A stretch of DNA of 64,000 nt, taken from NCBI GenBank assembly GCA_011800805.1, contig MPNW01000058.1, positions 22,566 through 86,565 on the forward strand. Direction: 5' to 3'. The notes below the pieces were generated by a model. That model did not search any database and was not told the origin of the DNA. It saw nothing but the letters and a program-made list of their open reading frames with translations. The position numbers and the translations under genes are program-made. This document shows, piece by piece, positions 34,548 to 49,100 of the stretch (the stretch's first letter is position 1; each line of letters begins with the position of its first letter). This stretch comes from Hirudo medicinalis. Taxonomy: Eukaryota; Annelida; Clitellata; Hirudinida; Hirudinidae.

Positions 34548-35395
34548 GAATTTATGAAGCATCTAATATTGAATAGATCATGGGGAATGTTAAATGCAAT
34601 ATTAGCTCGTTTGATTTTATTGAGGCCCACTAAGTTTTCAGCGAGTTCTAATAAGACGGTCTCTAGTTTATTCTTGATCCAAGACTACGAAATCTGAATT
34701 CAAATGAGACTGGCGAGGGAGGGAGGGGGCCTTGCACCTCCCAAAGTTTAAGAGTCGGCAGCATCTTTAACATGTAGCAGCAAGCCTTACTTAGTCTATA
34801 TTTCAACACACAAATCCAGCCAAACGTGGCACCTTAAGGGTAATGAAAATTATTGTCCACTTAAGACTTTCATAACTCAACCATCACGACAAAATCACCA
34901 CTCAATTTCTCCAAAGTATGTGACAGTGGGTGAATGCAACGCGTTTATAATCGCAAACCAATGATTTCTTGCTCAACAGGAAGATGCGAAAATCGAACGG
35001 AACGATGTCAGTCATATTCGAATCTAAGATGTTGATGACAGTTGTGATGATGATGATGATGATGACGACGATGACGATGATAGTGATGATGATGATGATA
35101 GTGATGACGTGAATGTGTTGAGGCTCACAAGTGAAGAATGAATAAATGATTGAAAATACACGCGCAAAAGTACAAAAGTTTCGACATAAACTGAGTTTAA
35201 AAACGGTGTCGACGATAACAGCGATCATGATGATGATGATGATGATGACGATGACGACGATGATGATGATGATGATGATGACGACGATGGTGATGATGAT
35301 GATGACCTCGGTAATGAATTCGAATGCATTCTCATCACTAATAGCATAGCTAGTGTTAATGGTGATGTTCATTTTATTCATAATTGTAATTGTCA
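34548..35395. other. Convergent spacer, copy F to NUP98
   Basis: Contains two GAT/GAC microsatellites (about 35041-35105 and 35226-35305). Open frames over them on both strands are repeat translations. The NUP98 3' UTR must lie here. Confidence 0.7.
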
Positions 35396-37062
35396 TCACA
35401 ACGTTTCGATGTTCCTGATGATGGTGTTCTTGAGGTGCTCGTGGCCGAGCCTCGAGTGGGTTTCCTCGAGGAGCTCCTCGGACATCGGCAGCCTCAGGAG
35501 GACGTCCCGGAGTTGTCTGTCGGAAAAAGGATTTTCATCGATCCATGTTATTTGTAAATTAATAAGTACAGCAGTAATTGAAAGTTTGGCCACATTCATG
35601 AATGAGTGATCATTCATGGCGACCAGGAAAGCATCCCATAAAAAAATAATGAAACTCACAAGACGTAATCTTCGTTAGCTTCATATGTGCCCCTGTCGCT
35701 CGACACAAGCTTTAGAGAAGCTTTCAGTAAGGACTCTGACATCAGGTGTTGTGCATACCTGCACGATGTAATTTACGTGCAAAAGAATGCGATGTCATGC
35801 TGTGTTGACACATTAATCTAATGATGACTTGATTATAGTTGGATCTCCAATTATCAAAAATAACTCGACAACATCGTCACACTTACCTGTCTATTGGGGT
35901 GAGGCTTGGCAGGTATTTAATCCCTTTAGTCAAGGTATTTACTAGCAACTCCAATTCATCCAGCAGGTGAGAGACATCCTAGAATGTAAATTATTCCATG
36001 CAAATTAATGAAAATCATTTCTTAGGCAATATTAATGCAAATGCCAAGTTCAAGTCGTCAATATCACCATTACATTCTCATTGCTTCAATGATACTCCAT
36101 CATTCTTACTATGACAGTCAATCATACAACCATCATCATCACCACTGACCTCCTGATCCTGATTATCATCCTCTTCCAACTTCTCCACAACCTCCAGCAG
36201 TCGGAGGTAACTCAGATAAACGGCACCTCCTTCGTCAAATCTTCCGCTGGGGGCTGTCCACCCCGTGCCCTCCTCCAAGCAGATAAACCATCCCCTCAGG
36301 GACTTGTGGTCTCCGTTGACGACAGCTTGTGGGGCGAGCTTGTTAACGACGAGGTCATGATAGAGGGCAAACTGTCGAGCTCCGAACAGATGGATCGACC
36401 TCAGTTTCTCCTGCCCTTCCGAATTTGCTCGAACGGCCTGCATGCGAAAGTTTATGAAATGAATTAACAACATCACTTAAGTATTACAACAATTACTGAT
36501 GAAAATGCTCTACTGAAATGACCAGTCCTTGGATCAGGGGTTAGTAGTCCCTTTCAGGTTTTACACAATTGACACTATCATCATAATTCACCTTGGCTTC
36601 ATGAATCCACTCCACTGGAATTCTGAGTTTCTCGACCAAAAACCTCTCCTTGTCGTTAAGCAAGGACATTTCTTCGTCGTCGGTCATACCGCTGACATCA
36701 TCGTTGCCGGTGTCGTCGTCATCTTCGTCTTGTTGAAGAAGTTCAATATTCCTCGACACGAGCTTCTTGACGGCATCCATGCGACTGCAACGTCAAGTAA
36801 CATAAACACTTAATTATTATGACAACCACCCTTCCATGCAATCCAACGAGATGTTATTCACGAGCTAACTCACCTAACTGGATGCGGAATATGCATGAGC
36901 ACGAGGCTGCCCAATGCCACTGGCCGATGGCTTCCAATTGGCTGGCGTAGTTGTGGCAGACCGAGGCCAGATGGAAATCGCTGATGTGTTTGTAGCCAAG
37001 TGAGCCCAGCAGCTTCAGGAGGTGCCAGCTGCACGAAGGATGGTAATGATGAAAGTTATGAA

Positions 37063-37101
<39 letters not shown>

Positions 37102-37171
37102 TGCCTGTGGACTCTTGTTGAGACCTGGCGTCATTGACTTCCCAGCCGTTGTGGTTGAGTTGAATGAATAA

Positions 37172-37209
<38 letters not shown>

Positions 37210-40200
37210 TAACAATAACATTTCACTACATCATAATCACCTGCAGCTATAATCGAGGTCATTCTCACTGAATGAGGCCGGGTTAAGAATCCTCTGCAGT
37301 GGATAGGATTTGTTGCAGAATAGTTTCAAGAGCTGAAAGGTAACATCCACAACCCCTGCTTCTTCATCCAGGCCCCACCGCTCCATGTAAGGTGGATTTG
37401 GAGCGGCACAGTACCTCCCCTGAGAGGTCGAACCCTGGTAGCCCAACTCGTACTCCCTGAGGGCCTCAGAGATTGTGCAGGTGGCAGGACAGGCATACCT
37501 AATAAACAAAAATGTTTAATTAATATTGTTTATTGCATTATTGTTGTTTAATTTCATTAACATTATTTCTAATGGCACCGACCACCCAATTAGCATATTA
37601 TAATGTCGACCAACCATAGATGGAGTCCGAAGCATCTTTTCCAGTCGAGCGACTTGCAACAATTGATTTGTCCCTTCGACGTCCTCAGCATTAAAACTCC
37701 GCCCAGCAGTGCGAAGACGGCCAATCGGCTTTCGCTCATGAACTGGTCCGACTGGGAACGATATCCGACGTCGTGAATTGTTCAAGATAAACACGCATGA
37801 ATAACATCGAATGGTTGATATTAATATATTGAATTAATAATATTGATTAATAATAATATAATAATTAATAAATAATATAATTAACAATCAAGTGTTTATC
37901 GGTTAGCAATTGTTGTCATTAAAGCAATTGCACTTTGCAAATGGCTCGCATCACAAGAATCCTCTTAAGTCTTAAGCTTAAGGTGATAATAAAGTAAACC
38001 AGTAAAACTTAATAACTAAATAATAGGTTAATAATAAGTAAATAGGTCATAATTCCTTAACGACAACTCCACAACAGCTAATGAAAAAGGATCCCATCCA
38101 ACCTTAGAGTCACTCCATAACTCCAACTGCTTCCTCAGCATTAATCGGACATCGTCGGGACCGGATGCTTGAGACAGGATGAGGGACATGTGGATATCCT
38201 TGACCTTCATGGCTGCCTCCACTGCCTGCTTCACCTGGAAACCAGTGAGGTGAGAGAAGGTGACACTGCCATCGGAGTTGTCTCCTCCCAGCAACTTGAT
38301 CTGATTGGTTGAAAGAATTATTCATTACAAGGCTCATTACTAAGCAGATCAATAAAATTTAAATCCTTATGTTGTTAATTAGCACTACACATGGTTAACA
38401 ATTTAATTAAATTATTCAACCTCCTCTGCAATTCTTTTGGCAGCATCCTCAACCAGCCACCCAGTGATTGCCTCTTTCCTCAGACTCTGAACGTAATAAT
38501 CATCTGAGTTGCTCGCGTCCACAGCTCCGAGGTCTCCCCACAAGGAAAGGCACAGCTTCCATACCGATGACATGTTCCTACTCCATTCTGTAAATGTAAA
38601 CATAGGTAAAGAAACAGAAACCCACGTTGACCAAAACATTAAAATCGGCTTCTAATTTTAGATCGCCCAAAATCCTTACCCGATCGGTCGGCGAGCTTCA
38701 ACAACTCGTTGGTCACCGCCCTGAGAAGGGACTGTGGATCTTTAGAGAAAGAAATGTAGGGGCATGTGGAAGAGGGTTCAAGTGGAGGGTTCTCATCACC
38801 ACCCACTTCCATCGGGCCACATTCCACTTGGCAGTGATCCAGCTCTGCTTGGAGGCAAACGTCCAACACATCCTACAATGTATATATTGCCATCTTCATG
38901 GTCAAAACTGTCCATTGGAATTCTATTTGCACTTTTATTTGTTTTTTCCACAGAAAATTGTTTAATCAACGATTATTAATTTTTTGCTCGAGTACAAATT
39001 ACATGTCCGCTCGGAAGCAGGAAGGTGGATCACCGAGGAAACCATTCACGAATAAAAAAACTCACCTTCATGCCATTTCCATCTCCAAATGAGGCAGGTG
39101 GCAGAATTCTCTCGAGTTTTGCCACAAAAGATGAGTCACCCTTATCCAATAACTTCATAGTATTTTGTCTTGCCATCAGGCCAAAATTGTCTGCAAATAA
39201 TTGAATGTATATTATTATTTATTCCAATCATCTTTTTGGTGAAATGGTTAAAATTATGCAATAATAGGCATTAAAAACAATCCCATAAAAGGAGCTCACT
39301 TGTCTTCCCTTCAGTTTCCGACACCCCGCAGATAGCAGGTCCGACGTGCACCAACGTCCAACCGGGGCAATCTTCCCCCATGTATGAACCCCACCCCGTA
39401 CGAGTCGACGCCCCCAGGAACAGCCCGAGGTCGTGAGCAAGATTCTGCTTTCCGAACATCAGGGACTTCTCCAGGGGAACACACACCTGCTTCCTCGCCA
39501 TGACGACATTGGTCAATCTCCCTTCGAGGACCTTCATGTCCTCCTCGGTCATTCTCGAGGGCACGATCGGATGGCTCGACTTGAAGGCCGCCACGGCAAC
39601 CTTCGGCAGAGCCGAGGTTGTGGTGGTCAATGCAGGGGCACCAGCCTAATAGAGAAGGAATGTGGTGGCACGGAAGGGGACTGCCTGCTAATTATGTTGT
39701 CTGAAATAATAAATAAATGAAGTGATCATCTTCATCGTCACTCATGTCGTAATTGTGGCATTCTACCTGTTGCCATGGAAGCATTACTAGCAAATGGGGA
39801 GCTGATCACAGACAATTTGTTTGAGGAGAATGAAAGATCTGAAAGCATAAAAAAATTATCCTATGAAAAGTATCGCAGGATAAAAATTATAGATAGTTCG
39901 AGCGGTCAGGTTAGTAACTATTCTTGAATTGTTTATACTCTATTAATAAAAAATTTGCAGCACAAGAGAACAATACATAACTACAACAATCAGATGCTTG
40001 CACAAATTTCATGAGAAGAAACATCAAACACACCCTTGAAGATGGATTCTCTAACAACCTTTGCCTTTCTCTTGACGGCCTCAAGATCCTCCTCATCGTC
40101 GTCATCCATCAATCCCCCGAAGAACGAGGCCTTCTGCAATTGGACCTGGCGTGCAGAGACTCGGCCTAAGGTCTCGTAGGTAGGCGATTTTAATTGGCTG

Positions 40201-43200
40201 CCGAAGCAAGTCTCGTCGTATTCATCGTCGCTTCTGGCGTAGTCATCTTCGACGCCCTTTCCACTACGATACGAGTTTTCCTTTCCCTCATCCTTCTCGT
40301 TGTCGTCTTCCTCCATGTCGTCGCCATCATGGAAGCCTATTGACCAATCACAATAGACATTTCAATGCTTAATCTTTACTCAAACCTAGTTTTAACTCTA
40401 TCAACCTTTACCCATTTTAGGATAGGGAGTGACCTTCACCCTCTTGGTGAGCCTCTCAAATTTGTTATCTTCGTCGTCGCAGGTCATGTCCTCGTCATCT
40501 TCATCATCGTTCTTCAGAAAGTGAGCGTGTCGAACTTGCTGAATTGGAGTCGTGAAGAGCTGTTTCGGTTGTTGTTCTGTCGTCATCTTCTTGGGAGTTC
40601 CAACAGGCAGTGGTTGTTGCAGGGGTTTCTGCAAAGTGTTATTCGAATGACGTTGAATTGAATATGGCATGTTGATTTAAAATGCAAATAAATAATAAGG
40701 ATTATTGAATTATTGATAAAATGTCGGAAATGAATGGGACTTCTGCTGCATAATTATTGTTTGCGTCGCCGAATCATCATCACAACTGTGTTGCTAACAC
40801 ACAAATTATAATTTTAACAATAACAGAATTTCTACCACAGCAAGACACGACGTGCAATCAAGACGTTTATTGACAATCATTTCTCTGCAGGTGAGCATCG
40901 GTAGATCCTCCTCACCTTTCCAAGTTGATCGACTCCAGTCTTCGGTGCACTCTCCGCCAATTCGTCGTCATCTTCTGAATCGTCGAGCATCCCGTACTTG
41001 GAGAAGTGGTCGACCTGGAAAACATGGTTTACATCGGTCATATGCATTTGTATTCATCTCTTAATTATTGGTCAGAATTACAATGATAACTTGCCATCCA
41101 AGCTTAAACTATCAAACCTTGTTTACAAGAGAACAATCAAATAATTCAAGCACTAATCTATCATCCAATTACTTGTAACTGCCTATGGACAAACAATCCA
41201 TAGAGCCACTCACAATGAAGACATAAGATCCGGTCTCCGGTCTGTACTCCACGAACTTGGCCTGCATTCCGATGCATTTTCGCTCCAACTTTTCCACGAA
41301 TCCCATGCTCATCAAGCGGTCGTAGTCCTGGCAGGTAATAACAACGACAGTGTTAATGTCGCCAATGTTAACGATCGGTCGCAGAATCAAAAACGCTTAC
41401 CGTAATTGGCTGCTTGGTGGTCTTATCGATGGGGTAAACCATGTCCAGTGTGACCTGGGCCTTCTTGTTGAGGCCCTCCCCCCTGGGATGCTTCTTGGTG
41501 TTGTCCGGGTAGATCTCGATCTCCTTACGACGGAAGTGCACTGTGGAGTGGGAGTTGTTATTAATTGATTTATTGGGACAATTATCATCTTGGAAATTGG
41601 TATTCCATTATCTTTATTGCCATAGCTACCGTGCCTATAACTTACAGCATCCACATTATAAAAAATATTTTATTATTTTAATCTTCATGTTATTTTACAA
41701 TCTTTAGATCCCCATTCGCTCACCCAATTCGTCGAGGTTCAGGTTGGTGACGTCGGTTTCTCCGGGAAAGAGCACGTTGCCGTAACCTTCCCGACCAATC
41801 ACAAGGTCCCTCACTACGCACCTCCCGTCCTCGGTCATCAAACCCTCCATCTCCTCCAGAGACGGGAGGGTGAAGTAGTCGGGTCGGGTCAACACCACCC
41901 TGGCCGGGTGGGGAGCCTTTGGAGAAACATGGACGGCCATCGCATCGTTGGTTGGATCAAACTGATGATTAGATGTTTAAATAACTCAGCGTATAATTAA
42001 ACATTAGATGATTTCGGATAGTTTGTAATTTTAAATCAGTTGAGGCAGTCATCATTGCCTTCAAATGCTGAGATATACAATACGATACGATACAATAACG
42101 ATCGTCAACTCACATTGTTGCTGTGATGATCGTCATGCTCTGCCACGTTCAAGGGGCGAACAGTCTTTGGAATGAGTTCATCCATCGTGTTGTTCATTGG
42201 GTGCCTGGCATCAACATTACTTTCTTCATTATAAATACCACCAATAGCAAAACACTTGATTGTCTTCAAATACCCATCATATCTTGAGTCTTCAAGGTCA
42301 TGCCTGGATCTGGTTCTCACACTGCTGCGACCAAGTTGTCCAAACTCGCTGAAAGTGAAATAGTATTTAGTGTTATTCAAGATGAGAACCAAATAGAAAA
42401 AATTGTAAAAAGCATCTGCCAGTTCAACATTGCCATAATAAGATCAACTCTGACCGATAAAGATTCCAACCTGTTGCTGGGACCGATGACGATCGGGCTC
42501 CTCCTGTTTCCATCGAGGACGTTGGCCGTCGTCGAGGGTTGCGGGGAGCCTGTCCGCGACTGACCGAGGGCTTCTTTCATGTTGTTGTAGGTCTGCTGTT
42601 GCTGCAGGATGCTCTTGACGTCGAGGTACTTGTAATTCTTCCGTGGAACGAAGGTCTCCTCCAGGTTCTGGTTTTGTTGTGCACTTCCAGAGGCATCCTC
42701 GTCCAAGCAATCAAATAGCAACGACTGCAGTTTGTAAAAATGTTGCTTGCATTGAATGAAATAATTGAAAACAAGGTTGAAAATAGGAGCGATCATTGCC
42801 CTCAAAGAGTGTCGTTACCTATTAACAAAAGAGTTTACAAAACGATGCTCACCTTTTCGCTCCTGTCTGTGAGAGGCACGGTCTTGATGGCAGGCCTGTC
42901 CTGAGAGTGCTTGTACCTCAGCTGGGTCGACAACAAAGACTGCTGTGCAATCGGATTGGTCGGCTTCAGCAGCTCGTTCTGCCTGGACGGATCCTAAGAA
43001 TTGGACAATTTCAAGTCACCACGCTATCATTATCATAATGATTATCCTGATCATCATAAAAGACATCATAATCATCCTAAAAGACATCACAATCATCATA
43101 AAAGACATCATAACCATCATAAAAGACATCATAATCATCATCACAGTCATATGGTGTCTGAACTTACCCCAAGGAGATTCTTGAAGAGAGGATTGTCTCC

Positions 43201-46118
43201 ATAAGGAGAGGCATTTAGTGCAGCAATGTGCTGCTGGATCTGTTTTTGTTGCTCCAGTAGCATCAACAACTCTGCATTCTGCTGCTGCTGCAGTTGTTGC
43301 GTCTGACCCGCAACCAAGGCGTTCGTCCCGAACATCCCCGTGCCGAGGGTCCCGGTGTTGGCCGCACCGAGGCTTCCCGTGGCCAGTGTGGTGCTTCCCA
43401 GGCCCCCTCCCAGACCAAAGCCTTGTTGAGTAGAAATAGTACTCGTGCTTATATTGAGACCCCCTTGATTTGTTAATATTGATGAATCAAAATTAGAGAC
43501 AGTTAATCATTGGCTACGTAGACACGGCTAACTATTTCACTCAATGAAACGATAAAACTTGTTAGAAACACACCTGAGGTAGCTGTGTTACCAAAAAGTG
43601 AACCGGCTGGTTTCTGCTGGTTTGAAAACAAGCTGGAGGTGTTCGAAGTCCCGAGAGCCCCAAATCCTGGCGTGGATCCTAACGGTGCCGACCCAAATCC
43701 TAAAAATAATTAAAGATAAAATAGATTGTACGGGTATTCCATTGTGCCATTATAATTAGTTAATTATTATAATTAACTCAATTAGCAAAGGAACTAAATT
43801 AATGGCAAAGAAAATACATTTATTTTATTTAGATATAATATCGACAAAGTACGTGCCGTTCTAAAAACTAACCTCCGAATCCTAAGGACGTATTCTGAGT
43901 TCCGAGACCGAATCCAGTAGCGGCAGAGGCGGCCGGCTTGTTAAAAGCTCCGGTACCAAATGCACCTCCCAGGCTTGATTGGGTACTCTGTGGAGTACCA
44001 AAGGTAAAGGTTGAGCTCGTACCAGTCTGACCGAAGCTCAGGGGTTTCGGACCAAAGATTCCGCCCGTGTTCTGATTGGTTCCAAAAATTTGCGCATTAA
44101 TCGGCTGGATGACGTTTTGCAGCATTATCAGCCATTTCAAATTTGAATGGTTAATAATGATAAAATACAGGATAGCACAGAATTTTCTTAACACTCACAG
44201 TGCTTTGAGCTCCAAGTACGAAAGCAGTGCTCGCTTGAGGTTGCGATGCTCCGAAAAATCCGAACGACGACTGCGTCGTTGTTGCCGCTTGACCGAACAG
44301 TCCTGCAGGCTGCTCGAGGAAATGTTAACGAATGAAACGGTTGACACGATCACCGATTACGTTTACAAAGATGGTCGGCACATTAAAACATTAATGACGG
44401 CAACCGTCCCGACCTTGTTTCCTCCGAAAGGCGATCCAGACGAGAGTCCACCGAATCCACTTGAAGCGGTGGTTGTGGTCGTGGCTCCTCCTCCAAACAA
44501 GGGCTTGGCTTGTGATAGGTTCGACCCAAATAGAGATGTGCTGGCTGCAGTGGATGTCCCAAAGCCTTTTGCATGGAGCAATTGATATTTTTTATCACCG
44601 ACGTTAAGATTCTTTCGTATTCATCGATACATTCATCATCAATGTCGTTGTCGTGTCAAATATTTCAGTTATTGTGAGAATCGTGTGAACCCAAAATCAT
44701 CCGGATGCAAATGTGCTACTGATGATAATCATCGACTATTTAGAACACCCACCAGGAAAGGCAGATTTGTTCTGATTTCCAAACATTCCGAACCCTGAAG
44801 TCTGAGATTGCGGCTGAGAAGTGGAAAGAAAACCTCCACCGATGGTTGGGCCTGACTTCCTATTTGCTTGGTAATCTTCATACCTCAGCTCCTAAGATTA
44901 GCAGTAAAACATTTTCATGTTCACATTTCAGTCCTTATTAAAGACATTGATAGACAATATGATTCAGTAAATATCCAAACCTCAAAGCTCTTGTTTTCAT
45001 ACTCTTTCATGCCTGTTATGCAGAACATCTTAGTGGTGATGCTGACAGAATTCCCAGCCTTCATCATGGCATCCGACCCAGATACCGGGACGAACTTGAT
45101 CGTCGTTCCACTCTGTTGGGCACCGAGGCCGCCCAGAAAGGCTGCGGTGTTTGAGGCTGCGGTCCCTCCGAAGAGGGTCATCCCTCCTCCCGCCGTTTGT
45201 CCGAAACCGGTCGATTGTTGTGCCGCTTGGCCGAACAACGACGTCGTTCCCGAACTGTATCCTGTTTTTATTTTCCATGTAATCATTATCAATGATCGAT
45301 GGGGAATCATCACCAATGCATTTCCATTTGAATGATTTTAGTTTGGGTTCATGTAATTCTTGCAAAAACCATAATATTTGACACAATTCGACAAAAATCC
45401 ACGTCAGTACACAACAAAAAAGAGCCGGGCATGCGGCCAGATCAAACTTACCTGAAGTGGCCCCAGAACCAAACAGGTTGGTGTTTTGTTGCGATGTCTG
45501 CAAACCTGTACCTCCTCCAAAGTCTTTAAAATGAAAGTTAGTTATGTTACATTAAATCCATAGTTATGCAAATTAAATGGAGAAACCCCTGTTAGCAAAT
45601 TTCATCATTTCATGCATTTAGATTTAACAGCTACCATAATAATTCACTTTCAACTCACTGAATGAGGTATTTCCTGTAGAAGTTCCAAAGGTAGACGTGT
45701 TAGTGCTACCAAATAAGCCCCCGCCAGTGGGATTGGTAGATCCAAAGAGTCCTGTTGATGTTGGCTGATTGGACCCCCCAAATGGGCTAGATCCAAAGGT
45801 GGCTCCTGGTTCAAAAATTTAATCTAGAATTTCAGAATTTATTAAACGATGGATAAATTTTATAAATACATGCCACATGCATACAGTGCTGCTAGTGTGC
45901 AAAAATTTTAGAAATACAAATATCACTATCAATATCATAACATGAGTTACTACCTCCTCCGAAGGTTGCATTGTTTGGTGTTCCAAATGTATTTGAGCCT
46001 GGATTAAAATAAATGTGCCAATTTTAGAAATGAAACAGAATAGAGATCTAAATAAAGGCTTACCAAAGGAAGTATTTCCTGTTGCACCAAACAAACTTGG
46101 GGTTGGCTTGCCAAACAT
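35396..46118 (-). CDS. NUP98: Nucleoporin NUP98-NUP96 precursor
   Basis: Nuclear pore precursor that cleaves itself into mobile FG-repeat NUP98 and scaffold NUP96. I place 33 minus-strand exons: 46064-46118, 45954-45998, 45659-45805, 45452-45523, 44981-45261, 44753-44891, 44414-44565, 44199-44309, 43873-44104, 43574-43699, 43168-43421, 42853-42993, 42471-42724, 42114-42348, 41724-41961, 41401-41540, 41214-41327, 40916-41014, 40412-40628, 40034-40336, 39300-39645, 39066-39190, 38680-38872, 38421-38587, 38103-38300, 37615-37751, 37241-37498, 36874-37028, 36592-36784, 36150-36437, 35887-35978, 35660-35758, 35396-35516; about 1,900 residues. FG/GLFG repeats start at MFGKPTPSLFG. The RAE1-binding GLEBS motif (SGTTIKFVPVSGSDAMMKAG, then MKEYENKSFEELRYEDYQ) spans exons 5-6. 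The autoproteolytic domain holds GREGYGNVLF, FVEYRPETGSYVF and HFSKYG; cleavage falls between F and S near 41002. The NUP96 part ends in an alpha-solenoid. Exon 28 has a one-base frame break near 36917. Confidence 0.96.
37064..37220. repeat. Two AAT microsatellites in a NUP98 intron
   Basis: ATA/AAT runs at about 37064-37101 and 37171-37220, between exons 27 and 28. Confidence 0.9.
39775..39927 (+). other. Antisense 50-codon open frame in a NUP98 intron
   Basis: ATG-initiated plus-strand frame with coding-like composition (EALLANGELITDNLFEENE, then KKLSYEKYRRIKI) in the intron between exons 20 and 21. It could be a transposase scrap or chance. No family recognised. Confidence 0.2.
43054..43143. 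repeat. 21-bp minisatellite in a NUP98 intron
   Basis: About four head-to-tail units close to CATAAAAGACATCATAATCA(T), differing at one or two bases each, between exons 11 and 12. Confidence 0.9.
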
Positions 46119-49100
46119 TCAGAATGGCTCAGAAAAATCACAACAAGGATCTAAAAGTAATGATCAGAAATTTCACATTTAATAACTCACTAATTTTACA
46201 AAGGCTTGACAATCAAATTAACGCAAATATATACAACTGGGAGCTTCAAGCCAATTACGTAAATCCAGTCACCTAGCTTAGCTACCACGCCGCAAATTAC
46301 TGCGGCATTTCCGCCATTCCAAAAAAAAACACAAAAGTGAATCAATCCTCCAGCAAATATGCGCATCAAAATCTTACGAAATAAAGGCACACCTTCAATA
46401 AGTTCGTATAGAAATAACAAAACTGCTTAAAGAACCCGTCTTCATCGAGTAATACGTCCAAAAAAAAACTAGTTTGTCCCGGCGGTGAAAAGTTAAACTA
46501 TTCTTTGCTTACTATCTTATTTTCGGACGATTAAAAATTGTTCAATGTTTAATAAATTGTTTAAACTTTAAAAATTTAATACTAATTACTAATGCAATTT
46601 TATGCATCATTTTTGTTTTATATTTAGAAGTTGTAAAAATATTTATTTTAACTAACTAATGCAAACGTTATTTATATTATAACAATTTAGTTTGAATATA
46701 TTTTATTTTATCATCAAAAGCATTTTAGCAGAAAATCTCAACCTAAGGGGCATCTACAATTTATGCCACGCATCTAAAAGAATGTAATATGAGCCCTGAC
46801 GTTTGTGGCTAGGAGCAAAAAAGAAGGCCATCTCCACAAGTTGTGCGAGGGCTTCCCCCTTGGGAAATTACGTCCCTGGTGATAGGAATGAGTTAAATAT
46901 GATGTCGTATAAAGAAAAAAAAAATCCTCTTTAAAAAAATGCTTCACCAGTCCAATTGTCGTTATTGTTGTATTTGGCTATTTAAAAAAATTCATAAATT
47001 ATGTGAATGATCTACCATACTATATTATTCCTCGGAAATTTATAAAAACTGATACCGTTATCTGGAGTATTATGGGTGGGACCATAGAGAGTATGAAGCA
47101 TTTGCCAATCTTTGATGCTCGTAGTTTGGGACTACGACTGGGAGTTTCTCATATAGAAGCACTCAAGTTTTATGATTTTCTTATCTTCCTTGGCATATAT
47201 TCGGATGATAATTTGGTTTCTAGCTTCATCGTTTGCTATTTTAAAAACATCTCATGGATCAAATTAAGGATACTAAGCGTCTCTGACTATGGCGCCTCAT
47301 AAATTAACTATTGTTATTATCGTCATTATTAAAATTATACATACAGACGCTCTCGTTTTGTTTATTTAAATAATCGAATTTTCCGATCTTACAGTCTCCA
47401 GACTGGTGCAAAAATTTGTTTCAATTTTTACAGCTTAATAAGCATTAGAAACAACAGCCGTCATTTCTAGAGAATAGCGTCACTATCAAACTTTCCCATC
47501 TGGCCGGGTATTTCTGCTAATGGACCATTTGCGTGTTCGGATTGGTTAAAGATTATAATTAAGCAAACCGTCAGGATAAGAAATGTCCCCCTTGCACTTG
47601 AATTTTGGTTTATCAAAGCATGGCGATAACAATGAATGTAAAATATATGTGTAGCTTATTTTTTGCAGACATTTTTGCAATAATTTATTAATGCAATAGT
47701 TTCAAAACTGGATTTACAGTGTCAGATTAATTTTGATAAAGTAATAATGTTTTAAACAAGGAGTAATTACTAATTCATTATTAATTCATTAAGATTCCGA
47801 AAGTAGATTCACACGTCGAGGATATATTATGGGATACATTTATTTTTTAACACTGATTACAATAAACATGATAATACATGATAAACTTGACCAGCTGCAA
47901 TGCTATCGCATATATTGCGCATTACAACCCCAGTTCCTATGATAGATTGACGGACAGGTCAATCGGATCTTATCGTAGGCTTCATTAAAAGATAGCACAT
48001 CTTATCGAGTGGACCTGATCCGAAAGGCTAAGACTTAGAGAAACCTAAGAATCAAGATGCAAGAAGAAAGCTTTACCTAAAACAAAGATTTGCTAAACCT
48101 TAAGAAACTGACCTGGGTAATTTATTACCATTACCTGGAGTAACCCTGGGAAATTTATTACCATTACCTCAGGGCTGAAAACATTTACACCTAATGGCAG
48201 ATATGTCAGTTCAAGCAAACATTGGTGGTTGTTAAGCATTTCAATCCTATCTCAAACAGCTTGATTGAAGGCAAATGGGGAAGCAAATGTAAATATAAAG
48301 TTCGTAAATATAACGCTGTTGTGAAATGCCAAGACTGCACATTATTAAATGACCAATAAGAGTATAATAATATTTTTAATACAATTAAAATACAGGTGTG
48401 AGTCTGAATCAAAATAACTGTGTACTTTTTATATGATTCTATGCAAGATTCATAACGCAGCCTGAAAATGATGTCCAAATGTTTCACAGACATTGTACTT
48501 ACACGACGGTGGTGCTTAGCGGTAAAATTTCGTATAACTCTATAATTAATATGAAAATACGTAAGAATCACTTTATTTAAGGAGGATTGAACTCAACACC
48601 TTTCGACTTCTGGCAGTAACTGCTTGAATCTGCAAGTCATTACACAAGAATTCGGTGAAGAAAAAGGAGGGAAAAGAAAATTTGTTTCAGATTTAAAGAG
48701 CGCAAATGATGACTTTGTTGAAATTTTATTGCATCACAGCTATCAATCAATATCGATGCCAAGCTCAAACTCGAGATCACCCAAAGAGTTATGCATTAAT
48801 TTTTTACATTCAGTCTTCAGTTCATCTGAGATTGAGATTTGAGAGTTTGAAATAGTTTCGTAAATCTGCCGCAGTAAATGGGGTCGTCGAGAGGCAGACG
48901 GTTTCCGAAGTTAAGACCACTTGAGACGAAGGAAATTGCCTGGAAATTTAATCATTCATCACGTCTCCATTACCAAGATAAAAGTGGAACCTTAAAATCG
49001 TAGTGTTCGAATGCCAAGACACGGACGCTACGGAGTTTATATTAAATGAATAAAATTCTTGTGTTGTTACGATGTATGCAACAGATGAATATTTATTTAT

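Noticed and set aside
45030..45503. 157-codon minus-strand frame
   Set aside because: Out-of-frame reading of NUP98 exons 4 and 5. The true frame gives FG repeats and the GLEBS motif.
47003..47302. 99-codon frame between NUP98 and PTK7
   Set aside because: No ATG at its start, no recognisable motif, no splice partner. Kept only as a weak possibility in the spacer description.
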